Under the pieces are notes generated by a model. That model searched no databases. It had not been told where the DNA came from and saw only the letters and a list, made by a program, of their open reading frames with translations. DNA of 64,000 nucleotides from Methylovorus glucosotrophus (GTDB taxonomy: Bacteria > Pseudomonadota > Gammaproteobacteria > Burkholderiales > Methylophilaceae), in contig NZ_VMSE01000001.1 of the NCBI RefSeq assembly GCF_009858335.1, positions 1,426,001 through 1,490,000 on the forward strand. The letters run 5' to 3'. Shown here piece by piece: positions 39,883 through 48,299 of this stretch; the first letter of the stretch is position 1; each line of letters opens with the position of its first letter. The translations under genes were made by a program, and so were the position numbers.

Positions 39883-40203
39883 TCTGCCGATCAGGCTTGT
39901 CTTATGCTCAAAACTGTGCATGGCCTTGATGGTTATGCACAGTTTTGTCGCATTTGACGGTGCTGTGACAGAAGGCCACACTCGAGATTGCTTTAATTTT
40001 TCAAGTTGTTGATTTTAATAAGCTAATTATTTTTAGCTCTTTTTGAGTCAAAATCAAAAAATCTAATGCCCAGCGATACTTAGCGGCATTATCCTGCAAT
40101 CTTCCACAAATCTATCCACAGCTTTTGTGGATGCAAGACTCCTTTGTAATGACGTCAACATGCTTTAGGATAACGGTGTTTTTAACGAGCACATGAGCGC
40201 CCG
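39883..40203. other. AT-rich 321-bp gap with DnaA-box-like repeats
   Basis: No gene fits here. It holds the fabF hairpin, then an AT-rich stretch from about 39992 to 40070, then a cluster of TTCCACAAA (40102-40110), CTATCCACA (40112-40120) and the inverse TTGTGGAT (40125-40132). ATCCACA and TGTGGAT form an inverted repeat with a 5-nt centre (40114-40132). CTATCCACA differs in one base from the DnaA box TTATCCACA. The pabC start lies 70 bases further. Confidence 0.5.
39910..39946 (+). terminator. Long inverted repeat after fabF
   Basis: AAAACTGTGCAT (39910-39921) pairs perfectly with ATGCACAGTTTT (39935-39946), a 12-bp stem with a 13-nt loop. Only a short T tract, but the stem end itself supplies four T. 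It is the likely end of the fab operon and could work on both strands. Confidence 0.65.
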
Positions 40204-41037
40204 ATGACGTATCCCTTGCCGACATTGGTAAATGGTCGGCCCGATGCATTGATATCGCCTGCAGACCGCGGCTTGGCCTATGGCGATGGCGTATTTCGAA
40301 CCTTGCCCGTTATTCTTGGCAACCCTCAGGTATGGGCTTTGCATTACCGCAAGCTGAGTGAAGACTGTTCACGGTTAAACTTATCCTGCCCACCAGCCAG
40401 TGATCTGTTAAATGATATTCAGCAGCTCTATACCGATCATGCGAGTGGGGTTGCGAAAATCATCATCAGTCGCGGGGCAGGAGGGCGCGGCTATGCCATC
40501 AGTGCCGAGATGCAATCCACCCGCATTGTCATGCGAACTGCCATGCCGGATTACCCGCAGCATTATGCGGAAGCCGGGGTGCAACTGACACTGTGCAATC
40601 TCAGGCTGGCTCATCAGCCCAGGCTGGCGGGTATAAAGCATCTCAACCGGCTGGAAAATGTACTGGCCCGTATGGAGTGGCAAGACCCGGATATTTTTGA
40701 CGGTGTAGTGCTGGATCAACAAGGGTTTGTGATCGAAGGCACCATGTCGAATATTCTGCTACGGTTTGGTTTCCGCTTGTTGACGCCGGATCTCAGGCGC
40801 TGCGGGGTGGCGGGTGTCACGCGTGATCGCATTCTGCAATTGGCGCCATCGCTGGGGCTGCAAGCAGGCGTGGCGGATATTTCGCTGGATCAAATGATGC
40901 AAGCGGACGAGATCATCATTTGCAACAGCCTGTTTGGTGCATGGCAGGCAACCCGCTTCAACGGAAAAACCTGGCAACCTCAGCAACTGGCGGAACAGTT
41001 AAGGTATTTATTGCAGGAACAACATGAAATTGATTAG
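40204..41037 (+). CDS. pabC: Aminodeoxychorismate lyase PabC
   Basis: PLP enzyme that makes 4-aminobenzoate for folate. 277 residues of the fold-type IV aminotransferase family; the PLP lysine is Lys145 in GIKHLNRLEN and EGTMSNILL binds the phosphate loop. The start ATG 40204 overlaps a 4-codon frame starting 40193 (stop TGA 40205-40207), with no classical ribosome site. It overlaps mltG by 14 bases, so the two are likely coupled, as in many proteobacteria. Confidence 0.93.
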   Translation: MTYPLPTLVNGRPDALISPADRGLAYGDGVFRTLPVILGNPQVWALHYRKLSEDCSRLNLSCPPASDLLNDIQQLYTDHASGVAKIIISRGAGGRGYAISAEMQSTRIVMRTAMPDYPQHYAEAGVQLTLCNLRLAHQPRLAGIKHLNRLENVLARMEWQDPDIFDGVVLDQQGFVIEGTMSNILLRFGFRLLTPDLRRCGVAGVTRDRILQLAPSLGLQAGVADISLDQMMQADEIIICNSLFGAWQATRFNGKTWQPQQLAEQLRYLLQEQHEID

Positions 41038-42028
41038 ATCTTTACTGTTACTGGCATGCATGGCGCTGGTGGTAGCAGGTGCATGGCTATATTTCTACAG
41101 TACGACGCCATTGGCGGCGCGTGCCACCACGGAAGACGTCTCCCTCAAAGCGGGCAGCAGCTTGCGTAGCGTCGGGCTGCAACTGGTGCAGCAGGGCGTG
41201 CTGCCGGAGCGCTGGAGCTTTGAAGTGCTGGTGCGTCTGTTTGGCAAGGCGGGTGACATCAAGGCTGGCAATTATCAGATTGCGGCGGGTACCACGCCTT
41301 ATCAGTTGCTGATTACCTTGACCAATGGCAATACCACGCAAGCCAGCATTACCTTTATTGAAGGGTGGACCTTTCAGCAAATGCGGGCCGCGCTGAATGC
41401 GCATGAGTCAGTACGCCACATGACCATGGCATATACCGATCAGCAGATATTGGCCGAGGTAGGGGCCACCGAAGAAATTGCCGAGGGCTTATTCTTCCCC
41501 GACACCTATTACTTCACGCCGCAATCCAGTGATAAAGATATCCTCAAGCGGGCTTACACCACCATGCAGCAAAAGCTCTCCACGGCCTGGGCTGGCAGAG
41601 ACGCGGGCTTGCCTTATGCCACGCCATATCAGGCCTTGATCATGGCCTCCATCATTGAGAAAGAAACCGGCCGTGCCGTTGAGCGGCCGCAAATTGCGGG
41701 CGTTTTTCTCAACCGCCTGCGTCTGGGCATGCGCCTGCAAACCGACCCTACTGTGATTTACGGAGTTGGCGAACGGTTTGACGGCAATCTGCGTAAAAAA
41801 GACTTGCTGCTGGATACGCCATACAACACCTATACACGTGCCGGCTTGCCCCCCACGCCGATTGCCATGCCTGGCCTGGGCGCCATTGAAGCCGCGCTGC
41901 ACCCCATGAAAACCAAGGCGCTGTATTTCGTGGGCAAGGGCGATGGCAGCCATGAATTTTCATCCACGTTGGCAGAACATAACCGGGCGGTGGTGCAGTA
42001 TCAATTGAGGCCCAATCGTGCGCGGTAA
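41024..42028 (+). CDS. mltG: Endolytic murein transglycosylase MltG
   Basis: Inner-membrane anchored lytic transglycosylase that ends nascent glycan strands. The 334-residue product has one N-terminal helix (LLLLACMALVVAGAWLYFY), a LysM-like region, and the YceG core with catalytic Glu212 in MASIIEKET and LGMRLQTDPTVIYG. It begins inside pabC and its last 11 bases overlap tmk. Confidence 0.95.
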   Translation: MKLIRSLLLLACMALVVAGAWLYFYSTTPLAARATTEDVSLKAGSSLRSVGLQLVQQGVLPERWSFEVLVRLFGKAGDIKAGNYQIAAGTTPYQLLITLTNGNTTQASITFIEGWTFQQMRAALNAHESVRHMTMAYTDQQILAEVGATEEIAEGLFFPDTYYFTPQSSDKDILKRAYTTMQQKLSTAWAGRDAGLPYATPYQALIMASIIEKETGRAVERPQIAGVFLNRLRLGMRLQTDPTVIYGVGERFDGNLRKKDLLLDTPYNTYTRAGLPPTPIAMPGLGAIEAALHPMKTKALYFVGKGDGSHEFSSTLAEHNRAVVQYQLRPNRAR

Positions 42029-42623
42029 ATTCATTACTCTCGAAGGCATGGATGGTGCGGGCAAAAGCACGCATATACCGGACATTCTGGCGCAATTGCA
42101 GACGCGTGGCGTAGAGGTGATATCCACGCGCGAGCCGGGAGGAACGGCACTGGGGGAGCAGCTGCGCGAAGTGCTATTGCATACCCCGATGGCGGCTGAA
42201 ACGGAAAGCCTGCTGATGTTCGCTGCCCGGCAAGAGCATCTTTCTGCTTTGATCCTGCCCGCGCTGGAGCGCGGCGTTTATGTGCTGTCGGACCGTTTTA
42301 CCGATGCCTCGTTTGCTTATCAGCATGGTGGCAGAGGGCTGGCCGCGGAGCGCATTGCCCAACTGGAGCAATGGGTGCAGCAAGGGCTGCAGCCGGATTT
42401 GACCTTGCTGTTTGATGTGCCAGTGGAAGTCAGTGTGCAAAGGCTGGCAGCGGCTCGCACCCCGGATAAGTTTGAGCGCGAATCCGCAGATTTTTTCCGG
42501 CGTATTCGCCGTGCCTATCTGGACCGGGCACAGCAGTTTCCTGAGCGCTTTCGCATTATTGATTCCAACCAGCCGCTGGAGCAGGTCAAACTGGCTGTGC
42601 GTGCTGCCCTGAGTGCCTTATGA
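42018..42623 (+). CDS. tmk: Thymidylate kinase
   Basis: Phosphorylates dTMP. GTG start at 42018; 201 residues. P-loop LEGMDGAGKSTH at 9-20, STREPGGTALGE, the DRFTDASFAYQ block and LID region FFRRIRRAYLDRA are clear. It overlaps both mltG and holB (ATGA at 42620), a tight translation-coupled group. Confidence 0.96.
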   Translation: MRGKFITLEGMDGAGKSTHIPDILAQLQTRGVEVISTREPGGTALGEQLREVLLHTPMAAETESLLMFAARQEHLSALILPALERGVYVLSDRFTDASFAYQHGGRGLAAERIAQLEQWVQQGLQPDLTLLFDVPVEVSVQRLAAARTPDKFERESADFFRRIRRAYLDRAQQFPERFRIIDSNQPLEQVKLAVRAALSAL

Positions 42624-43642
42624 GCCAGGAGCTGATGATTTTTCCCTGGCAACACGCCGTATGGGCGGGCTTGATCGCGCAGCGGAAAACCCTGCCGCAT
42701 GCCATGTTGCTACGCGGACCGGCCGGCATAGGCAAGCTGCAGTTCGCGCAAGCGCTGAGCAAAGCCCTGCTGTGTCAGCAGCCACAAGCCGATGGGCATG
42801 CCTGTGGGGTTTGTGCCAGTTGCGGGTGGTTTGCCCAGGGCAGTCATCCTGATTTTCGCTTGCTGGCCCCCGAGCAGGATCAAGCTGATGAAGATGCGCC
42901 AGCGCCCGCCAAGACCACTACCAAAAAAACACAGATATCCGTCGCCCAGGTGCGTGAGTTGGGTGGGTTCCTGGAGTTGTCCAGCCATCACAACGATGGC
43001 GTGCGCATCGCGCTGATATGTCCGGCAGAAGGCCTGAATGTGGCCTCAGCCAATGCCTTGCTGAAAATGCTGGAAGAGCCGCCACCAGGCGTGGTGTTCC
43101 TGTTGGTGGCCCATCAACCGCAACGCTTGCTGCCGACCATTACCAGCCGTTGCCGCAAGGTGGATATGCCAGTGCCCGATATGCAGGGCGCCTTGAGCTG
43201 GCTCAACGAGCAGGGGGTAGATCAAGCGGAGGTCAGGCTGGCTTACGCCGGCGGCTCGCCTATGGCTGCGCGCGATCAGGCGGAGGGCAGCAAGCCGCTG
43301 GAGCTGATACTGGCGCAACTGGCTCGTGGAGCTGGTGCCGATGCTTATTCGCTGGCGACAATGCTGAATGCCCTGGGAATGGCGGAAGCCATGCGGGTAT
43401 TGCAAAAATGGCTTTATGATCTGCTTGCCTGCCGCTTTGCTGTACAGGCGCGTTACCACATCCTGCATAATGCCGCTTTGCAAGCCTTGGCCAAAAGCGT
43501 AGACTTGGCTCAAATGCTTGAATTACAGCGTAAACTTGACGATGCCTACCGCAGTGCGACGCATCCATTGAACAATGAGCTGCAACTGGAAAGCCTGATG
43601 TTGCAGTATGTGCAGTTATTTTCCGCCAAAACCAGAACATGA
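42620..43642 (+). CDS. holB: DNA polymerase III subunit delta'
   Basis: Clamp-loader subunit of the replicase. 340 residues. The P-loop is degenerate (GPAGIGKLQFA, lacking the final Ser/Thr), as expected for delta', which does not hydrolyse ATP. A zinc site follows: CQQPQADGHACGVCASC. The sensor and GLNVASANALLKMLEEPP block of AAA+ loaders is conserved. It overlaps tmk and pilZ by four bases each. Confidence 0.95.
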   Translation: MSQELMIFPWQHAVWAGLIAQRKTLPHAMLLRGPAGIGKLQFAQALSKALLCQQPQADGHACGVCASCGWFAQGSHPDFRLLAPEQDQADEDAPAPAKTTTKKTQISVAQVRELGGFLELSSHHNDGVRIALICPAEGLNVASANALLKMLEEPPPGVVFLLVAHQPQRLLPTITSRCRKVDMPVPDMQGALSWLNEQGVDQAEVRLAYAGGSPMAARDQAEGSKPLELILAQLARGAGADAYSLATMLNALGMAEAMRVLQKWLYDLLACRFAVQARYHILHNAALQALAKSVDLAQMLELQRKLDDAYRSATHPLNNELQLESLMLQYVQLFSAKTRT

Positions 43643-44019
43643 GTACCAGCGCGCTTCCTAATGACCCCTTGATCAGCTCCCCAGCCAAGCCTGGGGTATT
43701 GTCATTGGCCATCAAGGAAAAGGCAGCGCTTTACGCCTCCTACATGCCCTTCATCAAAGGGGGAGGCCTGTTTATCCCTACCAACAAACCTTATCGCATC
43801 GGCGATGAGGTTTTCATGTTGCTGAGCCTGCTGGATGATCCTGTCAAGCTGAAAGTCGTGGGCCATGTGGTATGGATAACGCCTGTGACGCAAGGTAGCC
43901 GTCCCCAAGGTATCGGGGTGCGCTTCAGCGAAAAAGATGGCGGCATTGAGGTCAAGAACAAGATTGAAGCCTTGTTGGGCGGTGCCACGAAGTCTCCGCG
44001 CCCCACATACACCATGTAG
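43639..44019 (+). CDS. pilZ: PilZ-domain protein, type IV pilus PilZ type
   Basis: This 126-residue protein is a stand-alone PilZ fold. It starts by the ATGA overlap with holB, a neighbourhood shared with pseudomonad PilZ, which is needed for type IV pilus assembly. The motif for cyclic-di-GMP (RxxxR then DxSxxG) is missing: the equivalent N-terminal part reads SPAKPGVLSLAIKEKA. VGHVVWITP and PQGIGVRF match the PilZ strands. So it likely acts through protein contacts, not by binding the nucleotide. Confidence 0.88.
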   Translation: MSTSALPNDPLISSPAKPGVLSLAIKEKAALYASYMPFIKGGGLFIPTNKPYRIGDEVFMLLSLLDDPVKLKVVGHVVWITPVTQGSRPQGIGVRFSEKDGGIEVKNKIEALLGGATKSPRPTYTM

Positions 44020-44139
44020 CTATAGCTCGCTAGCATTGGACATCCCAGTGTATTGTTTCACTTGCACTTAGATTTATGTCGTCGTTGTCCTGCGTATTGT
44101 CGTTAACCCGGTTTGTTGCCGTTATTGTGAATATTCTCC

Positions 44140-44916
44140 ATGCTTGTCGATTCCCACTGCCATATCAATTTTCCTGACCTTGCCAGCAATATGCCTGCAT
44201 TACGTGCGGCCATGGCTGAAAATGCGGTTGGCCATGCCTTGTGCGTTTCCGTTACCTTAAAAGACTTTCCCGCCGTGCTGGCTGTCGCCGAAGCCCATGA
44301 CAACATTTTTGCATCGGTGGGGGTGCATCCGGACTATGAAGACGAGCCCTTTTTCACTGCAGACGATCTGGTCAAGCTGGCGCAGCATCCCAAGGTGATT
44401 GCCATCGGCGAGACCGGGCTGGATTACTTTCGCCTCACTGGCGATCTGGAGTGGCAGCGGGAACGCTTCCGCACCCATATCCGCGCGGCCATCGCGGCTG
44501 ACCGGCCCTTGATCATTCATACGCGGTCTGCGGCTGAAGACACCATACGCATCATGCGGGAGGAGGGCGCTGAGCGCATTGGCGGCGTCATGCACTGCTT
44601 TACAGAAAGCCTGGAAGTGGCTGAGCAGGCCATGGCGCTGGGCTTTTATATTTCGTTCTCCGGCATCGTGACCTTCAAGAATGCTGGCGCGCTGAAAGAA
44701 GTCGCGCGGCAGATCCCGCTCGATCGCGTGCTGGTCGAGACCGACTCGCCTTACCTCGCACCTATCCCGTTTCGTGGCAAAACCAATCAGCCTGCCTATG
44801 TGAAGCATGTGGCGGAAGAGGTGGCACGGTTGCGTGGCATCTCGCTGGAAGCGTTGTCCGAAGCTACTACCCGTAATTTCTTCACATTGTTCAGGCAGGC
44901 ACGTCCATGCAATTGA
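44140..44916 (+). CDS. tatD: TatD-family metal-dependent DNase
   Basis: The 258-residue TIM-barrel hydrolase starts LVDSHCHINFPDL (HxH metal site near residues 6-8), with ETGLDYF, HTRSA, HCFTES and ETDSPYLAP metal ligands in family order. It resembles YcfH of E. coli, encoded next to holB and pilZ. It overlaps the next gene by 10 bases. Confidence 0.93.
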   Translation: MLVDSHCHINFPDLASNMPALRAAMAENAVGHALCVSVTLKDFPAVLAVAEAHDNIFASVGVHPDYEDEPFFTADDLVKLAQHPKVIAIGETGLDYFRLTGDLEWQRERFRTHIRAAIAADRPLIIHTRSAAEDTIRIMREEGAERIGGVMHCFTESLEVAEQAMALGFYISFSGIVTFKNAGALKEVARQIPLDRVLVETDSPYLAPIPFRGKTNQPAYVKHVAEEVARLRGISLEALSEATTRNFFTLFRQARPCN

Positions 44917-45671
44917 CCATGCTGGGCGTGGGCTCCAGCGCGGGCACGCCGGTCGTGGGCTGCCAGTGTGCAACCTGCCGCTCGAGCGACGCGCGCAACA
45001 AACGTACCCGCTGTTCCTCGGCCATCACCTTTCCCAATGGCGAAGTGGTGTTGATTGATACGGGGCCGGACCTGCGTTTTCAGGCGCTACGTGAAGGCCT
45101 TAATCGCGTGGACGCCGTGCTTTATACCCATACCCATGCCGATCATCTGCATGGCATTGATGATCTGCGTGCCTTCTGCCAGATACAACGAAAACAGATT
45201 CCGCTCTACGGCAAGGCCGATGCCCTGGCGCATATAGCCGACAAATTTGGCTATACCATCCGCGAGCCGAGTGATTTCTGGGATTTGCCCGTGCTGGGGC
45301 TCAACGAGGTAAAAGCGCCGTTTGAGCTATTCGGCCAGACCGTGACTCCGATTCCCGTCAAGCATGGCTACAGCGATATTCTGGGCTTCCGCATCGGAAA
45401 CCTGGCTTATCTGACCGATGTGTCCGAAATCCCCGAGGCTTCGCTTCCCCTGCTTCAAGGTCTGGATGTGCTGCTGCTGGATTGCCTGCGCTACAAGCCG
45501 CATTACACGCATATCAACCTGGAGCAAAGCCTGGAATATGCTGCCATGATTGCCGCGGCCGACACCTATCTCATCCACATGACCCACGAGATGGAGTATG
45601 CGGCGGTCAGTGCCTTGCTGCCACCCAATGTGCATGTGGGTTATGACGGTTTGCAATTGCATTTTGAATGA
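44907..45671 (+). CDS. MBL-fold metallohydrolase, PhnP-like
   Basis: The 254-residue protein has the metallo-beta-lactamase fold with two Cys-rich N-terminal contacts (VVGCQCATCRSSDARNKRTR), the THTHADHLHGIDDL zinc motif and LTDVSE, LDCLRYKPH and HMTHEMEY. The CxCxxC plus arginine pattern is that of PhnP, a cyclic-phosphate phosphodiesterase. No phosphonate genes lie here, so the substrate is open. It overlaps tatD and ends its cluster. Confidence 0.82.
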   Translation: MQLTMLGVGSSAGTPVVGCQCATCRSSDARNKRTRCSSAITFPNGEVVLIDTGPDLRFQALREGLNRVDAVLYTHTHADHLHGIDDLRAFCQIQRKQIPLYGKADALAHIADKFGYTIREPSDFWDLPVLGLNEVKAPFELFGQTVTPIPVKHGYSDILGFRIGNLAYLTDVSEIPEASLPLLQGLDVLLLDCLRYKPHYTHINLEQSLEYAAMIAAADTYLIHMTHEMEYAAVSALLPPNVHVGYDGLQLHFE

Positions 45672-45751
45672 GCAGGTAGTGAAACTATCCTGCTGCATGT
45701 ACTGCCTAAAAGTGCGATAATCGCCCCCTCAAACGTGTATCGGAACTCACT

Positions 45752-46165
45752 ATGCAACTGAATACCATGCAATTGACCAAGACTTTTTCTGCCTCTGTGC
45801 TGCTGGCGGCTGTGTTTGCCGTGGCTGCCTTGCCTGCCCTGGCTGCCGACACCGCTCCTGCCAAAACCACAGCTGCAAAAAAAGGCAATTATTCAGAAAC
45901 CGATTTCTTGCGTGCATTCAGCGGCAAGTCGCGCCAGGTCGTGACCGAGCGCCTGGGCAAGCCTGTGAAAAAAGAACAATCCGTTATGCCATCCAATGCC
46001 GCTGGCGTGGTCGGCAAGAAGCTTGATACCTCCAAGCCGGTGAATGTGGAAATGTGGTACTACAACAATCTGGTCGAGTATTCCCCTAAAAAGACCTACA
46101 AGGTGACCGAGCTTACTTTTGTGAATGATCGTTGCATGAACATTGCGTTCTTCAACAATCGTTGA
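45752..46165 (+). CDS. Secreted protein of unknown function (137 aa)
   Basis: The product starts with a classical signal peptide (SASVLLAAVFAVAALPALAADTA) and has an Ala/Lys-rich linker, then a compact region of about 90 residues with PVNVEMWYYNNLVEYSP and FVNDRCMNIAFFNNR at the end. A single-Cys domain reminiscent of SmpA/OmlA-like lipoprotein folds is possible, but there is no lipobox. GATAAT at 45716-45721 could be its -10. A strong terminator follows at 46182. Confidence 0.7.
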   Translation: MQLNTMQLTKTFSASVLLAAVFAVAALPALAADTAPAKTTAAKKGNYSETDFLRAFSGKSRQVVTERLGKPVKKEQSVMPSNAAGVVGKKLDTSKPVNVEMWYYNNLVEYSPKKTYKVTELTFVNDRCMNIAFFNNR

Positions 46166-46181
46166 TTGTTGCATGCTCAAC

Positions 46182-46210
46182 AAAAAGGCTGCCAGGTGCA
46201 GCCTTTTTTA
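46182..46210. terminator. Bidirectional terminator between the secreted protein and LysR genes
   Basis: AAAAAGGCTGC (46182-46192) pairs perfectly with GCAGCCTTTTT (46198-46208) around CAGGT. A and T runs at both ends make it a terminator for both convergent genes. Confidence 0.9.
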
Positions 46211-46227
46211 TTGCGCCTAAGACGGCA

Positions 46228-47145
46228 TTACAGCATGGTGGGCATCACCGATTCCTTGGCCAGTTCTTCTGCCAGATAATCAAACACAATGCGCACGCGG
46301 GGTGCGACCGGGCCGCGCTGGGGGCGATAAACATACAGGGTCCAGGGCTCCGCGGTGTAATCCTCCAGCAGCGGGACCAGCCGCCCCTCGCGTATGTGGG
46401 GTATCGCCATGCAGCTCCCAATCTGCCCGATGCCTATGCCATCCAGCACCGCTTGTATTTCCAGCTGCGAGTCATTGGTCAATAACACCTGGTTATTGAT
46501 CTGTAACTGCTGGCCGCGCGCAAACATCCATGGCCAGGCTCTGCCACTGCTGGGGGCGATCAGCCCCGTGGTCGGCAGATGCAGCAAATCCTGCGGCGTT
46601 AATGGTTTGCCTGTGCGCTTGATCAAGGCTGGGGATGCCACATTCCAGAAAGCCACCCGGCTTGCCGCCTTCGCTATGAAGCCGTTGTCTTTCAGGGTGG
46701 CGCCCACTCGTATGCCAATGTCGATCTGCTCATCAATCACATCCGCAATATTGTCCGAAAGGCGAATATCAAACTGAATGCCGGGATAAGAGGAGGAGAG
46801 GTCGCGCAACAGGGGCAGCAGGAAAGTGCGGCCTATGCCCATGGGCACCGTGATACGGACCAGGCCACCGAATTCGCTAGGCTTGCTGCCCGCACCGGGG
46901 GTGAAGAGATTATCGACATCCGCTAGGGCTTTTCTGGCTTCAAGTGCAAAGCCGCGACCAAACTCAGTGATGCGGATTTGCCGTGTATTGCGATGAAACA
47001 ACAGCTCACCCAGTGCATATTCCAGATCCTTGATCGCGCGCGTCACGGCTTGCGGCGAAATACCCAGTCTGAGGGCAGCCTCTTTGAAACTGCTGGCATC
47101 TGCAGCTGCGCAAAATACCCGCATCATTTCCAGTTTGTTCGACAT
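46228..47145 (-). CDS. LysR-type transcriptional regulator
   Basis: The 305-residue protein has the N-terminal winged HTH (MMRVFCAAADASSFKEAALRLGISPQAVTRAIKDLE) and the C-terminal periplasmic-binding-like sensing domain from about residue 90. It is divergent from the xdhC-mocA-iorAB operon across 164 bases, so that operon is the likely target; this is inference. The effector is unknown. The intergenic region holds two palindromes. Confidence 0.92.
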   Translation of the reverse strand: MSNKLEMMRVFCAAADASSFKEAALRLGISPQAVTRAIKDLEYALGELLFHRNTRQIRITEFGRGFALEARKALADVDNLFTPGAGSKPSEFGGLVRITVPMGIGRTFLLPLLRDLSSSYPGIQFDIRLSDNIADVIDEQIDIGIRVGATLKDNGFIAKAASRVAFWNVASPALIKRTGKPLTPQDLLHLPTTGLIAPSSGRAWPWMFARGQQLQINNQVLLTNDSQLEIQAVLDGIGIGQIGSCMAIPHIREGRLVPLLEDYTAEPWTLYVYRPQRGPVAPRVRIVFDYLAEELAKESVMPTML

Positions 47146-47176
47146 GCATGCATTCCTGTTTGTAATGCTGTGTATT

Positions 47177-47193
47177 ATTCCACAATATGGAAT
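47177..47193. promoter_or_regulatory. Candidate LysR operator (ATTCC-N7-GGAAT)
   Basis: ATTCC at 47177-47181 and GGAAT at 47189-47193 form an inverted repeat with a 7-base centre. It contains the T-N11-A pattern typical of LysR-family sites and lies between the divergent lysR and xdhC genes, near the lysR start. Confidence 0.5.
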
Positions 47194-47202
47194 TCTAAAA
47201 TC

Positions 47203-47215
47203 ATGACTATGTCAT
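47203..47215. promoter_or_regulatory. Second palindrome ATGAC-N3-GTCAT in the lysR-xdhC gap
   Basis: Perfect 5-bp arms at 47203-47207 and 47211-47215. Ten bases from the LysR-like site. It may be an additional operator, or overlap a promoter (CATAAT at 47238-47243 is a possible -10 for xdhC). Confidence 0.35.
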
Positions 47216-47309
47216 TTATCATGAAGTCCTAAGCGGGCATAATGAAATTCTTACACGCAAGTTTGTTGTACACCTTGTCTTCACACCTATGCCATTAGCG
47301 GGGAGCGCC

Positions 47310-48299
47310 ATGGATAGCGTCGATTTTTCAGTATTCACCACGGCCCTTGAATGGGCGCGACAAAAGCAGCCATTGTGGCTCATGACGGTGGTTGAAACCT
47401 TTGGTTCCAGCCCAAGGCCTGTAGGGGCCATGCTGGTATTACGTGCAGATGGCCTGATGGTGGGCTCGGTTTCTGGCGGCTGCATCGAAGACGATCTCGC
47501 CGATAAAGCGCGCCTTGGCCAACTGCCCCAGCACAGGGCCGAAGTGCTTACCTACGGCGTCACCACGGAAGAAGCCCGTCGCTTTGGCTTGCCATGCGGT
47601 GGCGTTCTCAAATTGCTGGTCGAGCGCATGCGCGATGATCGCTGGTTGCAGCAAGTACAGTCTCTTGTGGCTGAGCATCGCCTGGTTTCTCGTACCCTCG
47701 AACTGGATAGCCTGAACGTGGTGGTAAGCAATGCCGCCCCGGACAGCAGGCTCACGCTCAGCACAACCCACTTGACCACGATACACGGCCCGCGCTGGCG
47801 CATGCTGATCATTGGCGCCGGGCAAACTTCGGTCTATCTCGCCCAAATGGCCCAAGCGCTGGATTACGAAGTGATCGTGTGTGATCCTCGCGAAGAATTC
47901 AGACAGACGTGGTCGGTGCCGGGCACCCACATCATTGGCGATATGCCGGACGACGCCATTTTGACGCAGCAAGTGGATAGCCGCACCGCGGTGATTGCAC
48001 TGACCCACGATCCCAAGCTGGATGACATGGCCTTGCTTGAAGCATTGAAATCCCCCGCATTTTACGTGGGGGCGCTGGGGTCACATCGCACCAATCAGCA
48101 ACGCCGTGAGCGGCTGGCTTTGTTTGATCTTGCCCCTGAAGAAATTGATCGTCTGCATGGCCCGGTAGGCCTCAGCATTGGTAGCCGCACTCCGCCGGAG
48201 ATCGCCGTGGCGATCGTGGCCCACCTGGTGTCCATACGCAATCATCCCCAATTCAATGCTGCCTCGTTTCAACCGGCCGAACTCAAGCGGCATGCCTGA
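47310..48299 (+). CDS. XdhC/CoxI-family molybdenum-cofactor maturation protein
   Basis: XdhC proteins bind molybdenum cofactor, protect its sulfurated form and deliver it to hydroxylases. I start at ATG 47310 after GGGGAG (47300-47305), giving 329 residues. The N-terminal XdhC_CoxI part has VETFGSSPRPVGAMLVL and GSVSGGCIEDDL; the C-terminal half is a Rossmann fold (LIIGAGQTSVYLAQMAQAL) with GALGSHRTNQQRRERL. It leads the iorAB operon, as is usual for this enzyme class. Confidence 0.9.
   Translation: MDSVDFSVFTTALEWARQKQPLWLMTVVETFGSSPRPVGAMLVLRADGLMVGSVSGGCIEDDLADKARLGQLPQHRAEVLTYGVTTEEARRFGLPCGGVLKLLVERMRDDRWLQQVQSLVAEHRLVSRTLELDSLNVVVSNAAPDSRLTLSTTHLTTIHGPRWRMLIIGAGQTSVYLAQMAQALDYEVIVCDPREEFRQTWSVPGTHIIGDMPDDAILTQQVDSRTAVIALTHDPKLDDMALLEALKSPAFYVGALGSHRTNQQRRERLALFDLAPEEIDRLHGPVGLSIGSRTPPEIAVAIVAHLVSIRNHPQFNAASFQPAELKRHA

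Noticed and set aside
38731-39981. A 416-codon minus-strand open frame opposite fabF
   Set aside because: FabF is certain by its Cys-His-His triad; the antisense frame shows no recognisable protein features.
39883-40203. Chromosomal origin
   Set aside because: DnaA-like boxes are too few and imperfect, and dnaA, dnaN, gidA or parAB are absent.
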